A DNA stretch of 33,030 nucleotides from Actinomycetota bacterium. Lineage in GTDB: Bacteria > Actinomycetota > CADDZG01 > JAHWKV01. The notes beneath the pieces were generated by a model. It saw only the letters and a list, made by a program, of their open reading frames with translations, searched no databases and was not told where the DNA came from. Where the stretch lies: NCBI GenBank assembly GCA_035759705.1, contig DASTUJ010000007.1:1-33030 (forward strand). Reading direction: 5' to 3'. Positions within the stretch are counted from its first letter, which is position 1. Every line of letters starts with the position of its first letter. This document shows, one piece after another, positions 1 to 9,400 of the stretch. The position numbers were made by a program, and so were the translations under genes.

Positions 1-1985
1 CCCTGGTCGACGATGCTCGCCAGCCGGGCGGCCACCGCCCGGACGTGGTTGACGGTCGGCTCCTGCTGCGCGGGCAGGCCGCACAGGTCCTTCGGCTGCT
101 CGATCAGGCATAGGCCGTCCGGTTCCCCGGCCCCGGCCAGCTTGGAGGCCAGGCTCGGGTAGTCCGCAATCGGCTGGCGGAGCATCGACCGGGGGCCCAG
201 CAACGCAAATAGCCCGACCGCCACCGCTACCCCCACGAAGGGCAATGCCTGGGCAATCCACCGCCGGGACGGCGCCATTCCGCGCCCGGCTAAGCCCGGC
301 TCGGCGTAGTCCCAGAATCGGCCCGCCAGGTTGACGGCTACGAGCGCCAGGGGAATCCAGAGGTGGAACGGCGTGTAGTCGCCCGAACGGCCGACGAAGT
401 GCACCAGCATCAGCAGCCCGTAGACGGCCAGGAAGCCGTTGAACACCTCGAAGTGGCTCGCCCGGTTGTGGACCAGCCGGGCCAGCGACCAGCCGATCAG
501 CGTCAGGTAACAGAAGAACAAAAGAGCAAAGGCGGCGACCGTCACCGCGTTGGGGGCCGTCGCCATCGGCAGCTGGGCGAACCCCCCGCCGAATTCCAGG
601 ATCGCCTGCAGCCAGCCTTCCACGAACTCCAGGGTGAACAGGCCTCCCCGCGAAGCAACCAGCAGCCCGGCGATCAGCACCACGAAGGCAACCACCACCG
701 ATAAGGCTGCGTCGACCAGGTGCTTCCGTTTGCCGGTGCTCAGGCGCAGAGTCGCCAGCCAGTAGAAGGTCAGCGCCGCAGCCAGGTACAGGCCGGTGTC
801 GGTTGCGAAGAGCAGCGCCATGCCGACCGCCGCGCCTGCGGCCAGCGCCCATATCCGCCGGCCGGTCCGCCAGAACAGCAGGACCGCGATGAAGCACCAG
901 ACGTCGAACGGCCAGCGCATCATGGTCAGCGAGGCAAATCTCCAGATGACCGCCGAGCTCTGCCAGAGGAACAGCTGTAGGAGGATCACGGCGACTCCCA
1001 ACGCCGCCAGAGCCGACCGCCGGGTCAGAAGCCGCAGCAGCGCGTAGACACCGGTCAGGTAGACGCAGGCGTAAATCGACCCGATCTGGATCATCCGGCC
1101 GTAGGACAGGGGCACCCAGCGGGTCAGACCGCCGAAAAGCATCGGCCAGCCGACGCCGTACATCGAGTAGGCGTCCGTCCCCAGCGCCTTGCCGTGCGCG
1201 AACGCCAGAGCGGGCGCCATGGAGAAAAAATCCCAGTGGAACAGGCTCTCCTCGTAGAAGAACCGACCGGCAAGCTGCCGCCAGTCCGGGACGTAGATGA
1301 GCAGGACCAGGATCACCGGGACCGCCAGGTCGAGCGGAGAGAGCTTGAGCCGGACCGCAACCGGTTCTCCGGACGACCCGGCCAGCCTCTCCCACTGGGA
1401 CCCGCCGGGGCCGGTGCGCCGGGGCGGCGGCAAAAGGGTCAAGATGACCGTAACGGCGGCCAGCGCGCCCGCGAACAGGAGATAGACCCCGGGGATGTCG
1501 GAGCCGTCCTTCACGTACTCCCGCGCCCAGAGGAAGCCGGCGAGCGACACCAACACCGCGGCCAGGGCGGCGGCTGCCTGGACGACCAGACGCCGCCCGA
1601 TCGCCGCCGGCTCGGCCCCGGTATCGAACCTCCGGCTGTAGATCCGGACCGATGCCACCGCCAGCAAGATGGCCACAATGGTGCTCACCGCAAAGATCTG
1701 AAGGTCCCGGTCGGCGATGTACAGAAACCGCCCGTACGGGGTCAGGTTGTCCGGCTGGTCGGCCGTGGGCATCAGGACCACACCGGCCAGGACCATCTGC
1801 ACCCCGAGGCCCGCCATCAGCAACAGGGGGCCCAGCAGGCCGGCGAAGTAAACCCGCGGGGGGACCCCCTCGGGGGCCGGCAGCGGTCGGGTGCGCCTGC
1901 GGCTACCGGTGTCCGGCGGATCTACGGAGTCGGGCTGCTCGGGAGGGGACTCCTCGCCTTCCGTCGTGGTGGGAGTGCTATCCAT
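1..1985 (-). CDS. Polytopic membrane protein, GT-C-like, C-terminus cut by window edge
   Basis: An open frame runs leftward from ATG at 1985 to the window start without a stop, giving at least 661 residues. The first 40 or so residues are polar and rich in Pro, Glu and Arg, so the N-terminus is probably cytoplasmic. About ten strongly hydrophobic segments follow. Between the early segments lies an acidic/aromatic loop (FYEESLFHWDFF) and then a DAYSMYGVGWP stretch, the kind of first extracytoplasmic loop seen in GT-C lipid-linked-sugar transferases. The visible end is a soluble, cysteine-containing tail. An in-frame stop lies a little upstream of the ATG, which fixes the start, and no good Shine-Dalgarno is visible. 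It is the last visible gene of the minus operon that starts at 6097, 41 bp after the methyltransferase gene. Being a membrane protein is clear from the sequence; a glycosyltransferase role is inference from fold-like features and context. Confidence 0.75.
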   Translation of the reverse strand, partial: MDSTPTTTEGEESPPEQPDSVDPPDTGSRRRTRPLPAPEGVPPRVYFAGLLGPLLLMAGLGVQMVLAGVVLMPTADQPDNLTPYGRFLYIADRDLQIFAVSTIVAILLAVASVRIYSRRFDTGAEPAAIGRRLVVQAAAALAAVLVSLAGFLWAREYVKDGSDIPGVYLLFAGALAAVTVILTLLPPPRRTGPGGSQWERLAGSSGEPVAVRLKLSPLDLAVPVILVLLIYVPDWRQLAGRFFYEESLFHWDFFSMAPALAFAHGKALGTDAYSMYGVGWPMLFGGLTRWVPLSYGRMIQIGSIYACVYLTGVYALLRLLTRRSALAALGVAVILLQLFLWQSSAVIWRFASLTMMRWPFDVWCFIAVLLFWRTGRRIWALAAGAAVGMALLFATDTGLYLAAALTFYWLATLRLSTGKRKHLVDAALSVVVAFVVLIAGLLVASRGGLFTLEFVEGWLQAILEFGGGFAQLPMATAPNAVTVAAFALLFFCYLTLIGWSLARLVHNRASHFEVFNGFLAVYGLLMLVHFVGRSGDYTPFHLWIPLALVAVNLAGRFWDYAEPGLAGRGMAPSRRWIAQALPFVGVAVAVGLFALLGPRSMLRQPIADYPSLASKLAGAGEPDGLCLIEQPKDLCGLPAQQEPTVNHVRAVAARLASIVDQ

Positions 1986-2026
1986 GCGAATCGGCGAAGC
2001 CGGGCTCAGTCACCCCCGGCGGGACG

Positions 2027-3214
2027 TCAACGCTCGCCGAGGATGTAGACACCGGCGGCGAGCTCGATGTTCACCTTTTCGGAGAGGTCCTGGAACTCGG
2101 AGAGCGGCCGGTCCTCGTCCATGTCGCCCAGCAGGTCGGCGACCTTCATCTGCTTGAAGCGCTCCCGGTCGGCCTCGCTGTTCAGCCCCCAGACGTAGGA
2201 GCGCAGGATCCACTCCAGCGCCAGCCAGGGGCGCTGGAACTCGCCGACGCCCTCGTCGATGATCTTGCAGCCCTTGAACAGCTCCTTCAGCCCCTCCAGG
2301 GTGGTGTTGAAGTAGTGGTGGGGGTAGCCGTGGACCGGCTGCAGGAACGCCGAGTGGCAGATGAACCTGGCCCCCGGCTTCAGGACCCTCATCAGGTCTT
2401 TGGCGTAGCCGAAGGGGTCCCTCACGTGCTCCATGACGGCGTGGCTGATGACGCCGTCGAAAGTCTCGTCGGCAAACGGCAGGGCGGCGCCGTCGGCGAC
2501 CACGTTGGTGCTCGGGAACCGCTCGATCTCCAGCTGGATGACCTCGCCGCGGCCGAGCGGCGGCCATCCGGCACCGGCGTCAAGGAACAGGCCCTCTTTG
2601 GTGATCTCGAAGTAGTCGGGCACGATGTTCTCCAGGGCGGCGTGGCGGCTGACCGCTTCCCCTCTGGCGAGCGGGCTCGGCTGCTTGCCCAGAAAGCTCG
2701 GGCACTCCCCCATCCACTCAACCGGGCGGCCGCAGCCGGAACAGGCGGCCTGCAGCATCTCGAGCTTGCGGAAGCAGGTGGGGCACACCAGGACCTTCAT
2801 CAGGTTTTCGTGCGCCTGGGCGAAGGCCTCGTCGTGCAGCGTGACGTTCAGCGTGTAGAACTTGTGGGCCTCGCCCTCGCAGGTCTCGATCCACAACTCG
2901 CCGCCGTCGGCCCACAGCTTGCGGTCGACCTCCATGTAGAAGCCGGTGTGGAACGCGTTGGGGTGCTCCAGGAACGCCTTGTGGACGTCCGCCCGGCCGA
3001 ACCGGACCTGGGCCGGAACCCTGCCCTTGGTCGTGCGGCACTCGACGGTCTCGACGCCGTCCGGGTGGAACACCCAGCCGCGCACCGGGACGAAGGCGCC
3101 CGAGATCTCCATCCCGTCCTCGGGAATCTCCAGGAAGTACTGCACGTCGCCCGCCCGGAAGCCGGCGGTGGGCAGCTTGGTTTCGGGCAGCGCGTTGTCC
3201 GGCTTCATTTCCAT
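2027..3214 (-). CDS. SAM-dependent methyltransferase with N-terminal GW module and zinc ribbon
   Basis: The 395-residue protein has three parts. Residues 38-125 are a beta-rich module containing RGWVFHPDG and ending near HTGF, which resembles modules in the proteins at 6464 and 9622. Residues 144-161 hold a CPTC...CSGC zinc-ribbon pattern (Cys144, 147, 158, 161). Residues 208-390 form a class I methyltransferase: LDAGAG is the SAM-binding loop, followed by the Methyltransf_11-like segments LPFADETFDGVISHAVMEHV and VLKPGARF. Substrate is unknown; a sugar hydroxyl or carboxyl in the locus glycan is plausible. The ATG at 3214 has a purine-rich GAGGAGG about 12 nt upstream, and the gene lies 18 bp after the 954-residue fusion gene, so they are probably cotranscribed. 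Methyltransferase identity is secure; the module's role is inferred. Confidence 0.85.
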   Translation of the reverse strand: MEMKPDNALPETKLPTAGFRAGDVQYFLEIPEDGMEISGAFVPVRGWVFHPDGVETVECRTTKGRVPAQVRFGRADVHKAFLEHPNAFHTGFYMEVDRKLWADGGELWIETCEGEAHKFYTLNVTLHDEAFAQAHENLMKVLVCPTCFRKLEMLQAACSGCGRPVEWMGECPSFLGKQPSPLARGEAVSRHAALENIVPDYFEITKEGLFLDAGAGWPPLGRGEVIQLEIERFPSTNVVADGAALPFADETFDGVISHAVMEHVRDPFGYAKDLMRVLKPGARFICHSAFLQPVHGYPHHYFNTTLEGLKELFKGCKIIDEGVGEFQRPWLALEWILRSYVWGLNSEADRERFKQMKVADLLGDMDEDRPLSEFQDLSEKVNIELAAGVYILGER

Positions 3215-3232
3215 GGTCTTAGGGGCCCTCCT

Positions 3233-6097
3233 CTAGATGGAGGGTACAGGAGGAAGTTCGATCTTGAGGCTCGGGGGGTCGAACGGGTCCATATAACCCT
3301 TCCACCGGGTCCGGAAGAACTCCTCGTCCTCCACCGGGTGCGACTTGCCCGACGTCTCGTCGCCGTAGCCCCGGGTGGCGGCCTCGTGGTGGGTGAGCAC
3401 CGCGTAGGGCGTGAAGACGATCAAAAAGCCCTTGTCCTCGGCCCGAAGGCAGTAGTCGACGTCGTTGTAGGCGACCACCAGGTCCTCCTCGAAGCCCCCG
3501 AGGCCCTTGAACACCTCGGCCCGGGTCATCATGCAGGCTGCGGTCACTGCCGAGGGGTTGTGGATGCACCGGCCGATGCCGAAGTAGTTCTCAAAGTCGG
3601 CGTTGCCGGCCAGGCCGTTGCCCGGCCCGACGATCACACCCTCGTGCTGGGCCTTGCCGTCCGGGAAGAGCAGACGGGCGCCGACGGCTCCGACCTCGGG
3701 CCGCTGCGCGTGCTCGAGCAGCGCCTCGATCCAGTCCGGAGTCTTTACTTCGGTGTCGTTGTTCAGCAGCAGCAGGTACTCGCCATCCGCGTTCTCGGCG
3801 CCGTGGTTGATGATCTTGGAGAAGTTGAACTCGCCGGGGTGATGGACGACCCGGCCCCCGTATGACTTCAGGTAGTCGAGGGTCGCCTGCTCCTCGCTGT
3901 TGTTGTCGACGACGATTATCTCGTAGTTCCGGTAGGTGGTGCGCTGGCGGATGCTGTCGATGCAGACCTTCAGCAGGTCCAGCCGGTCCCGGGTGGGGAT
4001 GATGATGCTGACCTTCGGCTCGCCCTCGATGTCGTAGCGCATCCGGTAGTAGCCGGCGTAGGGGCCGTCCTCGACCCTGCCCTTGATCCCCTGGCGCTCC
4101 AGCGAGTCGGCCAGCGCCCGGCGGGCGGCGTCGTGGGCCCAGGGCTTGGTCTCGTCCGAGTGGGCGATGGAGGTGGGCACCTGGCGCCAGGTGTAGAGCG
4201 GGGTGCGGACGTGGCCGATGCGGTCGGTCTTCTCGGTGATCCTCAGGGTGAGGTCCCAGTCCTGGCTGCCGTCGTAACCCTCGCGGAAGCCCCCGGCCTC
4301 CTCGATAACCGACCGCCGGAACACGCTGAAGTGGGTGACGTAGTTGCAGGACTTCAAGAAGTCGGGCGACCAGTCCGGCTTGCGGAACGGGTCCCGGAGG
4401 GTCCCGTCCATGTCCTTGTGGTCGAGGTCGGAGTAGATGAAGTCCAGGTCCCGGCGCTCGTTGAGCAGCTTCACCACCTGGTAGAGGGCGTGGGCCTTCA
4501 GCTCGTCGTCGTGGTCCAGGAAGCCGACGAACTCGCCGGTGGCCATCTTCAGTCCGGCGTTGGAGGCTGCGGTTATCCCGCCGTTCGCCTCGCTGTAGTG
4601 GACCTTGATCCGGGGGTCGGCGGTCTCGTACTGCTTGAGGAGTGCCTTGAGGTCCTCCCGGTCCGACCCGTCGTCGACGATGCACAGCTCCCACTTGGTG
4701 TAGATCTGGCCGGTGACCGACTCGACCGCGTCCCGCAGCCACTCGGGCTCGGGGTTGTAGACCGGCAGGACGATGCTGACCGTGGGCTGGTATGCGAACT
4801 TCTTCGACTTGCGGGCCATCTCCTTGACCAGCGCAGGCGACAGCACGTAGAGGTCCTCCCACACCTGGTAGCGCTTCTCGGCGGGAACCGCGCTCGGGTT
4901 CATCGCCTTGCGGAACAGGCCCGGCGCCCAGCGCCAGGGCTTGGCGACGTGCATGAGGAAGCCCATCGGGCCCTTCTCGAGGATGATCCGGATCGCGTAC
5001 CCCGGCAGCAGGATCAGCCGGCGGCGGCGGGTGCCCCACGGGGCGTACTGGTCGATCTTCTCGACGAGCTTCTGCCACAGCTTGTAGTTCGTGCGCTGGA
5101 CGACCAGGTCGTGGGCGTGCTGCAGTCCGGCCAGCCGGGCTTCCATGGCCCCGAGGGCCTTTGAGGAGTCTGCGTCCAGCTGCTGGAGCTTGCCGGTCAG
5201 GTGGTGGACCTGTTCCTTCAGCTGCCACGCCCGGATGTCCAGGGCCCACAGCGGCGCCAGCATCTGGCGGGCCCGGGAGTGGGTCCCGTTGGTGGCGCTG
5301 AGCCTGCGGGTCACCCGCGCCGGGTCGGCAGCCGGTTCGGCCCGGACGATGAACTGGTAGGTCAGGGCGTCCGGCGAGGAGTTAAGGGCGTCCATCAAAG
5401 CTTTGGGGTAGTCCTGCTCCCGCAGGTCGAACTCGGTGGCGAAGACGCCGACGTCGACGTGACGCCACTCACTCACCTCGTAACCGGCGCCCGCGAAGAG
5501 GTCCTCGATGCCCGCCCGGGTGAAGAACCTCAGGTGGGTGCCGTCCAGCAGGCCCTTCTCCCGGTAGCGGAACTCGCCCTGGAGGAGGGAAAGGCGCACC
5601 GAGCCGTGGGCGACGTTGGGGATCGAGGCGCAGACGACGCCTCCGGGGGCCAGGATCGACCTGACCGCGACGAGGACCTTTGACGGGTTCACCAGGTGCT
5701 CCAGCACGTCGGAGAAGAGCACTACGTCGAACTTCTCGTCGCCGAAGAACTCGGGGAGGTTCATCTTCTCGATGTCGCCGACGATCATCCGCTCGCAGTA
5801 CTGCTCCCCGATCTTGGCGGCGACCGGGTCTATCTCCAGGCCGGTAACCCGGCAGCCCCGCTCGGTGAGCACCTTGGACATGTCGCCGGTGGCCGGTCCG
5901 ACCTCGAGCACCTTCTTGTCGCGGCCCGCCAGCAGGATGATCTGCGTCTGGGAGGTGTTCTTCTCGTTCAGGTCGATGTGGGTCTGGTACCGGAGCGCAT
6001 GGCCCTCGTCGCCGCTGGACAGCTCCGCCCGGGGTTCCAGCGAGTCCGGCGTTGGCTCGGAGGGGTGAGCGGGGGCCTGCTCTGGTCCGGTGGTCAA
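3233..6097 (-). CDS. Tri-domain methyltransferase-GT2-GT2 fusion
   Basis: This 954-residue protein fuses three catalytic domains. Residues 40-250 are a class I SAM methyltransferase (VLEVGPATG at 63-71, FDVVLFSDVLEH at 123-134). Residues 290-335 look like a short coiled coil, then a basic and hydrophobic linker. Residues 438-640 are a GT2 domain (SIVLPVYN, IVDDGS, and DHDD at 528-531 as the metal-binding DXD). Residues 694-915 are a second GT2 (SIIIPTRDR, VVDNNS, NND at 779-781, and a YNDVDYCLRAEDKG acceptor-side motif). Such fusions occur in surface-polysaccharide loci and can add two sugars and methylate, possibly to cap the chain. The start is TTG at 6097: AGGAG lies 7 nt upstream (6109-6105) and no better ATG precedes the methyltransferase domain. 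It heads the minus operon whose candidate promoter is at 6218-6191. Domain calls are firm; sugars and methylation site are unknown. Confidence 0.88.
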   Translation of the reverse strand: MTTGPEQAPAHPSEPTPDSLEPRAELSSGDEGHALRYQTHIDLNEKNTSQTQIILLAGRDKKVLEVGPATGDMSKVLTERGCRVTGLEIDPVAAKIGEQYCERMIVGDIEKMNLPEFFGDEKFDVVLFSDVLEHLVNPSKVLVAVRSILAPGGVVCASIPNVAHGSVRLSLLQGEFRYREKGLLDGTHLRFFTRAGIEDLFAGAGYEVSEWRHVDVGVFATEFDLREQDYPKALMDALNSSPDALTYQFIVRAEPAADPARVTRRLSATNGTHSRARQMLAPLWALDIRAWQLKEQVHHLTGKLQQLDADSSKALGAMEARLAGLQHAHDLVVQRTNYKLWQKLVEKIDQYAPWGTRRRRLILLPGYAIRIILEKGPMGFLMHVAKPWRWAPGLFRKAMNPSAVPAEKRYQVWEDLYVLSPALVKEMARKSKKFAYQPTVSIVLPVYNPEPEWLRDAVESVTGQIYTKWELCIVDDGSDREDLKALLKQYETADPRIKVHYSEANGGITAASNAGLKMATGEFVGFLDHDDELKAHALYQVVKLLNERRDLDFIYSDLDHKDMDGTLRDPFRKPDWSPDFLKSCNYVTHFSVFRRSVIEEAGGFREGYDGSQDWDLTLRITEKTDRIGHVRTPLYTWRQVPTSIAHSDETKPWAHDAARRALADSLERQGIKGRVEDGPYAGYYRMRYDIEGEPKVSIIIPTRDRLDLLKVCIDSIRQRTTYRNYEIIVVDNNSEEQATLDYLKSYGGRVVHHPGEFNFSKIINHGAENADGEYLLLLNNDTEVKTPDWIEALLEHAQRPEVGAVGARLLFPDGKAQHEGVIVGPGNGLAGNADFENYFGIGRCIHNPSAVTAACMMTRAEVFKGLGGFEEDLVVAYNDVDYCLRAEDKGFLIVFTPYAVLTHHEAATRGYGDETSGKSHPVEDEEFFRTRWKGYMDPFDPPSLKIELPPVPSI

Positions 6098-6177
6098 AAA
6101 ATTGCTCCTAAACTCGTACGCGGAAATGGTTGCCGACGTGCAGAAGGTTCGCCCGCTCGAACCGGTCTAAATCAGCA

Positions 6178-6193
6178 GATGCCCCTGGGCATC
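6178..6193. promoter_or_regulatory. Perfect 16-bp inverted repeat, possible operator
   Basis: GATGCCC and GGGCATC are exact reverse complements separated by CT. The repeat overlaps the last three bases of the candidate minus-strand -10 box and covers the predicted start of transcription, which is where a repressor would bind. No regulator gene is in the window, so the binding protein is unknown. A short palindrome can occur by chance. Confidence 0.35.
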
Positions 6194-6218
6194 CTAGTCG
6201 GCCCCACGTTTCAGCCAA
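6191..6218 (-). promoter_or_regulatory. Candidate promoter of the minus operon 6097-1
   Basis: On the minus strand TTGGCT (6218-6213) and TAGGAT (6196-6191) are separated by 16 nt, fitting a sigma-70-type -35/-10 pair. Transcription would begin near 6184, leaving a leader of roughly 85 nt with AGGAG before the TTG start. The downstream end of the -10 box overlaps the inverted repeat at 6178-6193. Confidence 0.4.
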
Positions 6219-6449
6219 CGGTTGCTTGGGCTTTACCGCCGGCCGGGTGATCCTTCGGACTCCTCGGTGGTGCGGTGTTGCCGATGCCCACGTTCGAAAC
6301 TTCGAGGCTCCTCATGTCGTGTCCAAACGGGTATGCGCCAAGACGTATCCCACGATTATCTCCCGGTAATAGTAAAGAGTCCAAGAGACCCCTGCGCTGC
6401 CGGCCGGCCGGGCCGCCCTGCAAAACCGGCGCCCGCCACCGGCCGGGCC

Positions 6450-6464
6450 TATATTCTTCCTGCA
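6450..6464 (+). promoter_or_regulatory. TATATT -10 box placed for a leaderless start
   Basis: TATATT at 6450-6455 lies 8 nt before the ATG at 6464, and no Shine-Dalgarno sequence stands before that ATG. A transcript starting 7-9 nt after the box would begin at or next to the start codon. No clear -35 hexamer is visible. Confidence 0.5.
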
Positions 6465-9400
6465 TGTACGCTGCTAACGCCCAAAAAGAGGGGCGCATCA
6501 TTGCTCCTGCCGACGCGTCGGCAGTTGAGTCCGGTTACCTACAGGTGACCGGGTGGGCCCTCACCGATCCTCCCGTTTCCCGGGTCGATGTCACCGTCGA
6601 CGAAAAGGTTGCCGGCAGCGCCCTGATCGGGCTCCCGGCCCCTTCCGAGCAGGCGTACAGGCGTGAGTCGCAGGCGCCGATCTGCGGGTTCGAGTTCGAG
6701 CTCGACCTGGCGCAGTTCGTCACCCCGGGAGACCCGGTTCGGATCGGAGCGACTGTCGTGGCGGTCAACGGGTCGACGTACCGGCTGAACGAGGTCCACC
6801 TGACCACGGTCGCACCCGGCGACGGCAAAGAGCTCTCCTTCGACTTTCTGCCCTCTGCTCGACCGGTCCATCAGGGCGAGGGACCGATGAAGGTGGCGAT
6901 AGTCGCCAACGACCTGTTGCTCGGGGGTTCCCAGCTCCGGCTGCTCGAGGTGCTGGCGAACCTGACGAGTGACCCCCGGTTTGCGTTCACCGTCTTCTCC
7001 CCCCTAGACGGGCCGCTGCGCCCCGAGCTGCTGTCGCTCGGCATCAAGGTGAAAATCTGCCCGGCATTTTCCTACTCGTCGGCCGGCGGCTACACCGAGG
7101 CTGCCTCCGGGCTCGCCCGGGAGTTGGCCGGCGGCGGGTACCGCCTGGTTTGGGCGAGCACCCTGATCTCGTTCATCGGAATCGAAGCCGCCCGGCTTGC
7201 CGGCCTTCCCAGCCTGCAGTTGATCCAGCAGAACCAGGACGTGCCGGTCTTCTGGGGCCACGCACTGGCTAACGGCGAGATCGACCCGGTGGTCGCCCGG
7301 CGGGCCCAACGGCTGTGTGCCCTGGCGGACCGGCTGGTGGTGGTCTGCGAGGCGTCCCGGCGGACCTACGGACGGTACGGGAACGACGGCAAGATCGCGG
7401 TCGTCCAGAACGCCATCGACCTGGAGGCAATCGACCGGTACCGGGCCGCAACCTCCCGTGCCGAGGCCAGGCGCAGCCTAGGCGTGGGGGACGGAGAGAC
7501 GCTCGTGCTGTGCTGCGGGGTGATCGCCCCCCACAAAGGCCAGACCACCCTGGCACAGGCTTTCGCGTCGGTGGCCGAGCGCCACCCGGACGCGGTCCTG
7601 ACCCTGGTGCACGAAATCGGCAACCGGTACACCGCCGGACTCAAGGCGTACCTGGAGAGGGCCGGCCTCGGGGACCGGGTGCGGGTGCTGCCGCTCGCCG
7701 ACGACGTCTACCGCTGGTACCGCGCCGCCGACCTGGCGATCTGCCCCTCCCAGGAGGAGGCGCAGCCCTCGGTGGTCCTGGAGGCCATGGCTTTCGGCGT
7801 GCCGGTCGCGAGCACCACGGTCGGTGGGGTGACCGAGGTGGTCGAAGACGGTGTCACGGGCCTGTTGTGCCGTCCGGGCGACCTGTCCGCCATGGCCGCG
7901 ATGCTCGACCGGGCTCTTTCGCTGAGCTCTTCCGAGCGGGAGGCGATCGTCGCGGCGGCCAGGGCACGGGTCGACCGTAACCACGACGTGCGACGGGCCT
8001 CCATGCAATACCTGGCCGTGCTGGAGGAGCTCACCGGGGCCGGGCCGCTGCCGGAGGATCAGGCCCGCCCGCAGGTTGAGGTCGAGCTGGAGCGGGGCCG
8101 GGCGGCCATCGCAGAGTTCCGGTCCTGGGCCAAAGAGCTCCAGGAGGCGGTCCGCTATCACCACGACCGCGCCAACGCCTCCGAGGCCCTGGGCGCCAGG
8201 CTCGTAGCCGAGCGCGACGTCGCGCAGACCGAGGTCGCCCGGCTCGCGCCGCTGGAAAAAAAGCTCGATGCGGCAACCCGGGAGATCGAGGCGATCCACC
8301 ACTCGAAGGCGTGGCGGGTCTTCAACCTCATTTGGGCGGCCCGACGGACCGCCGACCGGCTGGTAGCCCCGGTTCGCAACCGTCTGTCCCGGCTCGCCTC
8401 CCGGCCGCCCGCAGCCACCACGGCCGCCGGCGCCGCGGCCGCCGGCGCCGGCGCCGAACAGGAGTTGGGGGCCTCCGCCGCCCGTCTGATCGAAAAGCTG
8501 CCCGAACGGTTCCCTGCCGGCAACGGCCGGCCGGTCCTGCTCTGCCTCCCGTGGTTTGTCACCGGGGGCGCCGACCGGGTGGTCGAGTACCTCCTCGGGC
8601 ACTGGCGGGCCGGCGGCCGGACGGTTGTGGTCATAACCACCACCCCGCTCGGCGTCAACATGGAGAGCCGCTTCGACGACCTTCTCGGACTCACACCTTT
8701 CGCCTACGACCTGAACCACATGGCGCCTGCTGCGTCCTGGCTGCCGTTCGTGGAGGAGCTCCTCGACCGTCTCGGCAACCCGACTATCCTCAACATCGGC
8801 AGCGGGTGGCTCTACTCGAACCTGGAAAGGCTGCTCGCCTCGCGCCCGGGAATCCGGGTGGTGGACCAGCAGTTCAACGACGTCGGTCACCTCACCAGCA
8901 ACCGCAAGGTCAGGTCCCATGTCGACCTCACGGTCGCTGCGCACCGCGCGCTGGCCGAGGTCGTTCGCTCCGACGGCCGGGACCCCGGCCGGGTGGTCAC
9001 TGCCTACGTAGGCATCCCGGCCCCGCCAAGGGCCACAGACGAGCAGCTCGCCGGGCTCCGGGCCGAGCTCGGCGTCGCTCCCGGAACCAAGGTGGTGCTG
9101 TTCATCGGGCGGTTCTCGGAGGAGAAGCGCCCGGAGTGGGTGGTAGCGCTCGCGGCCGTCCTGGCCGGCGACGACGTCGCCGTGGTCATGGTGGGCACGG
9201 GACCTGAGGAGGCGGAGCTTCGCAAAGGCATCGAAGCCCTCCCCGGGGTCACCTGGCGGCGGTACGTCGAGAACATCGGTGCGTTCATCGGGCTGGCCGA
9301 CGTCCTGGTCCTGCCGAGCCGGACCGAAGGCATCCCGCTCACCGTGATGGAGGCCCTCTCGCTCGGAACCCCCGTGGTGGCAACCCGCGTCGGCGGCCTG

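Larger units (their letters stand above)
6098..6463. other. Divergent intergenic region, 366 bp
   Basis: This gap separates the minus operon (start 6097) from the plus operon (start 6464) and is visibly less GC-rich than the genes around it. It holds the AGGAG ribosome site and a candidate promoter of the minus operon, a perfect 7-bp inverted repeat at 6178-6193, and a TATATT box just before the plus-strand ATG. Short open frames cross it, and the reading frame of the plus gene stays open back to 6275. That extension (rich in Arg, Pro and Cys) looks non-coding. I see no RNA gene or long hairpin. Confidence 0.6.

Noticed and set aside
1194-2048. 284-residue plus-strand open frame
   Set aside because: Antisense to the membrane protein at 1-1985; composition is rich in Arg, Gly and Gln with no domain.
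1652-3865. 737-residue plus-strand open frame
   Set aside because: It lies antisense to the membrane-protein, methyltransferase and fusion genes, which have clear motifs. Its own translation has no recognisable domain and is explained by GC-rich third positions.
6275-6463. N-terminal extension of the double GT4 gene
   Set aside because: The frame is open, but the 63 residues are rich in Arg, Pro and Cys, and the TATATT box lies inside this stretch right before ATG 6464.
8401-8460. GCC/GGC repetitive tract
   Set aside because: It encodes an Ala/Gly-rich linker between the two GT4 domains; there is no sign of an independent repeat element.
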